This document shows positions 48,064-49,884 of a stretch of 49,884 bases of DNA, piece by piece (positions within the stretch are counted from its first letter, which is position 1; the number at the start of each line of letters is the position of its first letter). The DNA is from Tubiluchus corallicola (taxonomy: Eukaryota; Priapulida; Priapulimorpha; Priapulimorphida; Tubiluchidae), in NCBI GenBank assembly GCA_030141605.1, contig JAQGDQ010000680.1:1-49884 (forward strand). Reading direction: 5' to 3'. The position numbers were made by a program, and so were the translations under genes. The notes under the pieces are model-generated. The model made no database searches. It saw only the letters and a program-made list of their open reading frames with translations, and was not told where the DNA came from.

Positions 48064-48137
48064 CTGGGTATCGGAGTTGTTGCCAAATTACGTTTCTTGC
48101 ATTGATGTCATAAATGTATAAAGTGTAACCATAAAGC
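48064..48137 (-). CDS. Candidate 74-bp exon of an unknown gene
   Basis: The acceptor GTTTTTATAG and donor ACCCAG|GTAAGAAG are strong. One frame is open and reads LYGYTLYIYDINARNVIWQQ then LRYP, similar in flavour to a blade of a beta-propeller (LYIYD-x-W). No neighbouring exons could be assigned. Confidence 0.3.
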
Positions 48138-48269
48138 CTATAAAAACAAAAAAACTGTATTAAAAACAACTATAGATTATGCAATATATAATTATACCAA
48201 AATATTAAATGTCTCAACTATTGAATAGCTGAGTTAAGATTGAAAAGGTTCAACTAGGTGTGGCCAGTG

Positions 48270-48578
48270 TCAGTTTCTTGTTATTTTTATTTGGAAGTTT
48301 TTAAATATATATTCTCCAAAGTGAATTATATCTTGTTGAATATTACTGTTAAACAGCCACACGAGACTGTTGGTATTTCTAGAGGAAAAAGTTAGATTGT
48401 GAATTTTATTTTCATAATTTCTTTTATTTTCAGCAAAAAGTGGGCAGTCATAAGTAAAGTGCATTTCATCTTCTGTTTCTTGTTTTTTAGCGGAGGAGTT
48501 TGCGCAATAACTGCATGCTCGTTCTCGTTCTGTTTTGGCATAACGAGCACATTCGATTTTCAAATCGTGATCACTCAC
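48270..48578 (-). mobile_element. LINE C-terminal fragment with zinc-knuckle-like end
   Basis: A 102-codon frame begins MSDHDLKIECARYAKTERER, then CSYCANSSAKKQETEDEMHF and YDCPLFAENKRNYE. The HDLEIE-GRY, CxxC, ED-E-HF, CPLY pattern is the conserved end of many non-LTR polyproteins. The rest of the element is missing upstream. Confidence 0.7.
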
Positions 48579-48621
48579 TCGTACTTCTGTGACAGTCTGT
48601 GTATGATTTTTGTCTTTAATT

Positions 48622-48769
48622 CAGACTAGCGAGTTTTCTCGCCAAACAGACAGGAAGCACTAACTGAACCTCCCCCGGTTTTTTTTCACTCGCAGCAACA
48701 TGGTCGGAGAGTTTGCAAGTTGCTGACAGCAAACGCGCAAAGTAGTTAGACAGAAAACTCGCTAGCCTG
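48622..48769. mobile_element. Small MITE-like foldback (148 bp)
   Basis: CAGACTAGCGAGTTTTCT at 48622 and AGAAAACTCGCTAGCCTG ending at 48769 are inverted copies with one mismatch (14 bp perfect core). No target duplication is visible. It lies next to the LINE fragment. Confidence 0.55.
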
Positions 48770-49029
48770 ATGACATGGTGCCAGCAACCAAACTCAGTAT
48801 GTCAGCTTTGACGTCAGTCACTCTAGCCAAATTTGTCTGCCCAGCTGTTTGGACAGATTAGTCCAGAGACAGGCTAATGGTTTGATTGGTTTCCAGTCTC
48901 TTTTTTGTGCCATATCTTGAGGCCCTGACTTATTGGCACTTTTAACCACCAAGAGATACCCACATATGATGAGTTTTATAGCAGAGTGCCTATCTTATCA
49001 TCATATGAATTACATGTGCTAGCTGTTAT

Positions 49030-49435
49030 GGAGTAAGTTTGTGCTAGTAAGTTTCGTACAGGTAAATTTGGTTCTGGTAATTTTGGTACGGGGAAAATTT
49101 GCTACTTAAAATTTTTGATATAGGGCATTTTTCACAATACTTTTTTTTGTTTTCATTTTACGTTTAAAATTAAAATAATACACGTTTTTATTATGTTGAC
49201 AATTTTATGAGCTTACTGTAAAACTTTTTATTGTGTTTTGATTTTAAACACAAAATTAAAATGTATAATCAATATATTAAAAATTGTTTGGTGTGGCCAC
49301 GGCACCTTTTTTATGTACTTGCTTCCCCTAACTTTGTAACCTGGCCATGCCCCTGACTGGCAAAGTTTGGTACTAGGAAAATGTGATACAGAGAATGTTT
49401 GGTAAAAGGAAGGTTTGATACTATGAAAATGTCTT
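49030..49435 (+). repeat. Degenerate GGTACTGGTAAATTTG array in two blocks
   Basis: Units of 14-17 bp such as GGTAAATTTGGTTCTGG occur at 49030-49115 and again (GTTTGGTACTAGGAAAATG) at 49365-49435. The 250 bp between is AT-rich and ends with a hAT-type CCCCTGACTGG. The middle may be an insertion splitting one array. Confidence 0.5.
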
Positions 49436-49560
49436 ATAACCTACTCTAAAAGATTATAGAGCTCATATTGTTGCATTTGTTTTTGTTAGTCTTTTGTTCA
49501 ATTATTTATTATTTCATTTAGTGTTATTATTGTTGTTTGTCTGCTTCTTGCTAGCTCAGT

Positions 49561-49690
49561 TGTCGTGGTCATCATTATCGTGAATGCTGTCATCATTGTT
49601 ACGTTTGTCATTTTGTTGCTGTTGACAATAATAATTGTTGTTGTTGTTGCCTTTATCATTGTTGTTGGTGCTGTTCTTGTATGTTTGTTT
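49561..49690. repeat. (TTG)n / (GTT)n-rich low-complexity tract
   Basis: Imperfect trinucleotide repeats (TTGTTGTTGTTGCC, ATCATTGTTG) fill this stretch. Nothing coding was recognised from here to the window end. Confidence 0.7.
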
Positions 49691-49884
49691 TTTGCGTGTT
49701 CTTTCCTTTTCTTATCTTGACCATTATAACCGCCACTAGTAGTTGATAATAATTTAGATTAAAAACAGATTACCCGAAGGAGGCCAACCCTTTATGGTTA
49801 GGCCTCGAATCCAGAAATTATCACTGGTTTCTTGGACAATCGAAGATTAGGATTACCGTTCCTTTCATCAATACTGACAATGGT

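Overview
This is a nuclear window from an invertebrate animal. It is AT-rich (roughly one third G+C by eye). The genes are split by short introns with ordinary GT-AG borders, and degenerate LINE, Penelope-like, hAT and LTR elements lie between and inside them. The three recognisable host genes (a DLK/LZK-type MAP3K, SMCO4 and neuferricin) are animal genes. Nothing seen places the species more precisely. There are no bacterial operons, CRISPR arrays or phage features.

Region 1-7778 is a recent segmental rearrangement. A unit of about 3.18 kb occurs as a direct tandem pair on the + strand (A1, 1-1558, cut by the window edge; A2, 1549-3838) and once inverted (B, 4589-7778), around a unique spacer of about 750 bp. 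Each unit carries a degenerate LINE reverse transcriptase, one intact exon that resembles the N-terminal exon of FAM8A1, and a degenerate TGTGCCATTTT array. No RDD-domain exons of FAM8A1 were seen. From 8 to 15.5 kb there is no recognised host gene: the sequence holds LINE debris, a 396-bp hAT insertion carrying a transposase fragment, diverged tandem repeats and an AT microsatellite.

Region 16.1-30.3 kb is the main gene. It is a 15-exon MAP3K12/MAP3K13 (DLK/LZK, Wallenda/DLK-1 family) kinase on the - strand. I rebuilt it exon by exon; all splice phases agree and give 984 codons from the chosen ATG plus a stop. Two DNA transposons with clear 8-bp target duplications sit in its first intron, and a degenerate TGTGTCCAAAT minisatellite element sits in its second-last intron.

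SMCO4 (58 aa, + strand, 34222-34398) and neuferricin/CYB5D2 (293 aa, single coding exon, + strand, 36267-37148) follow. The last 12.7 kb are mostly repeats: three more LINE fragments, a second copy of the TGTCCAAAT element, and a complete solo LTR (43806-44177) whose promoter contains clustered heat-shock-element-like motifs upstream of a TATA box. A few exon-like pieces on the - strand (38501-38846, 40480-40528, 42983-43184, 48064-48137) may belong to unrecognised host genes.

The MAP3K is a cytosolic stress and axon-injury kinase, SMCO4 a small single-pass membrane protein, and neuferricin a secreted or membrane haem-binding protein. Nothing in the sequence suggests they act as a cluster.
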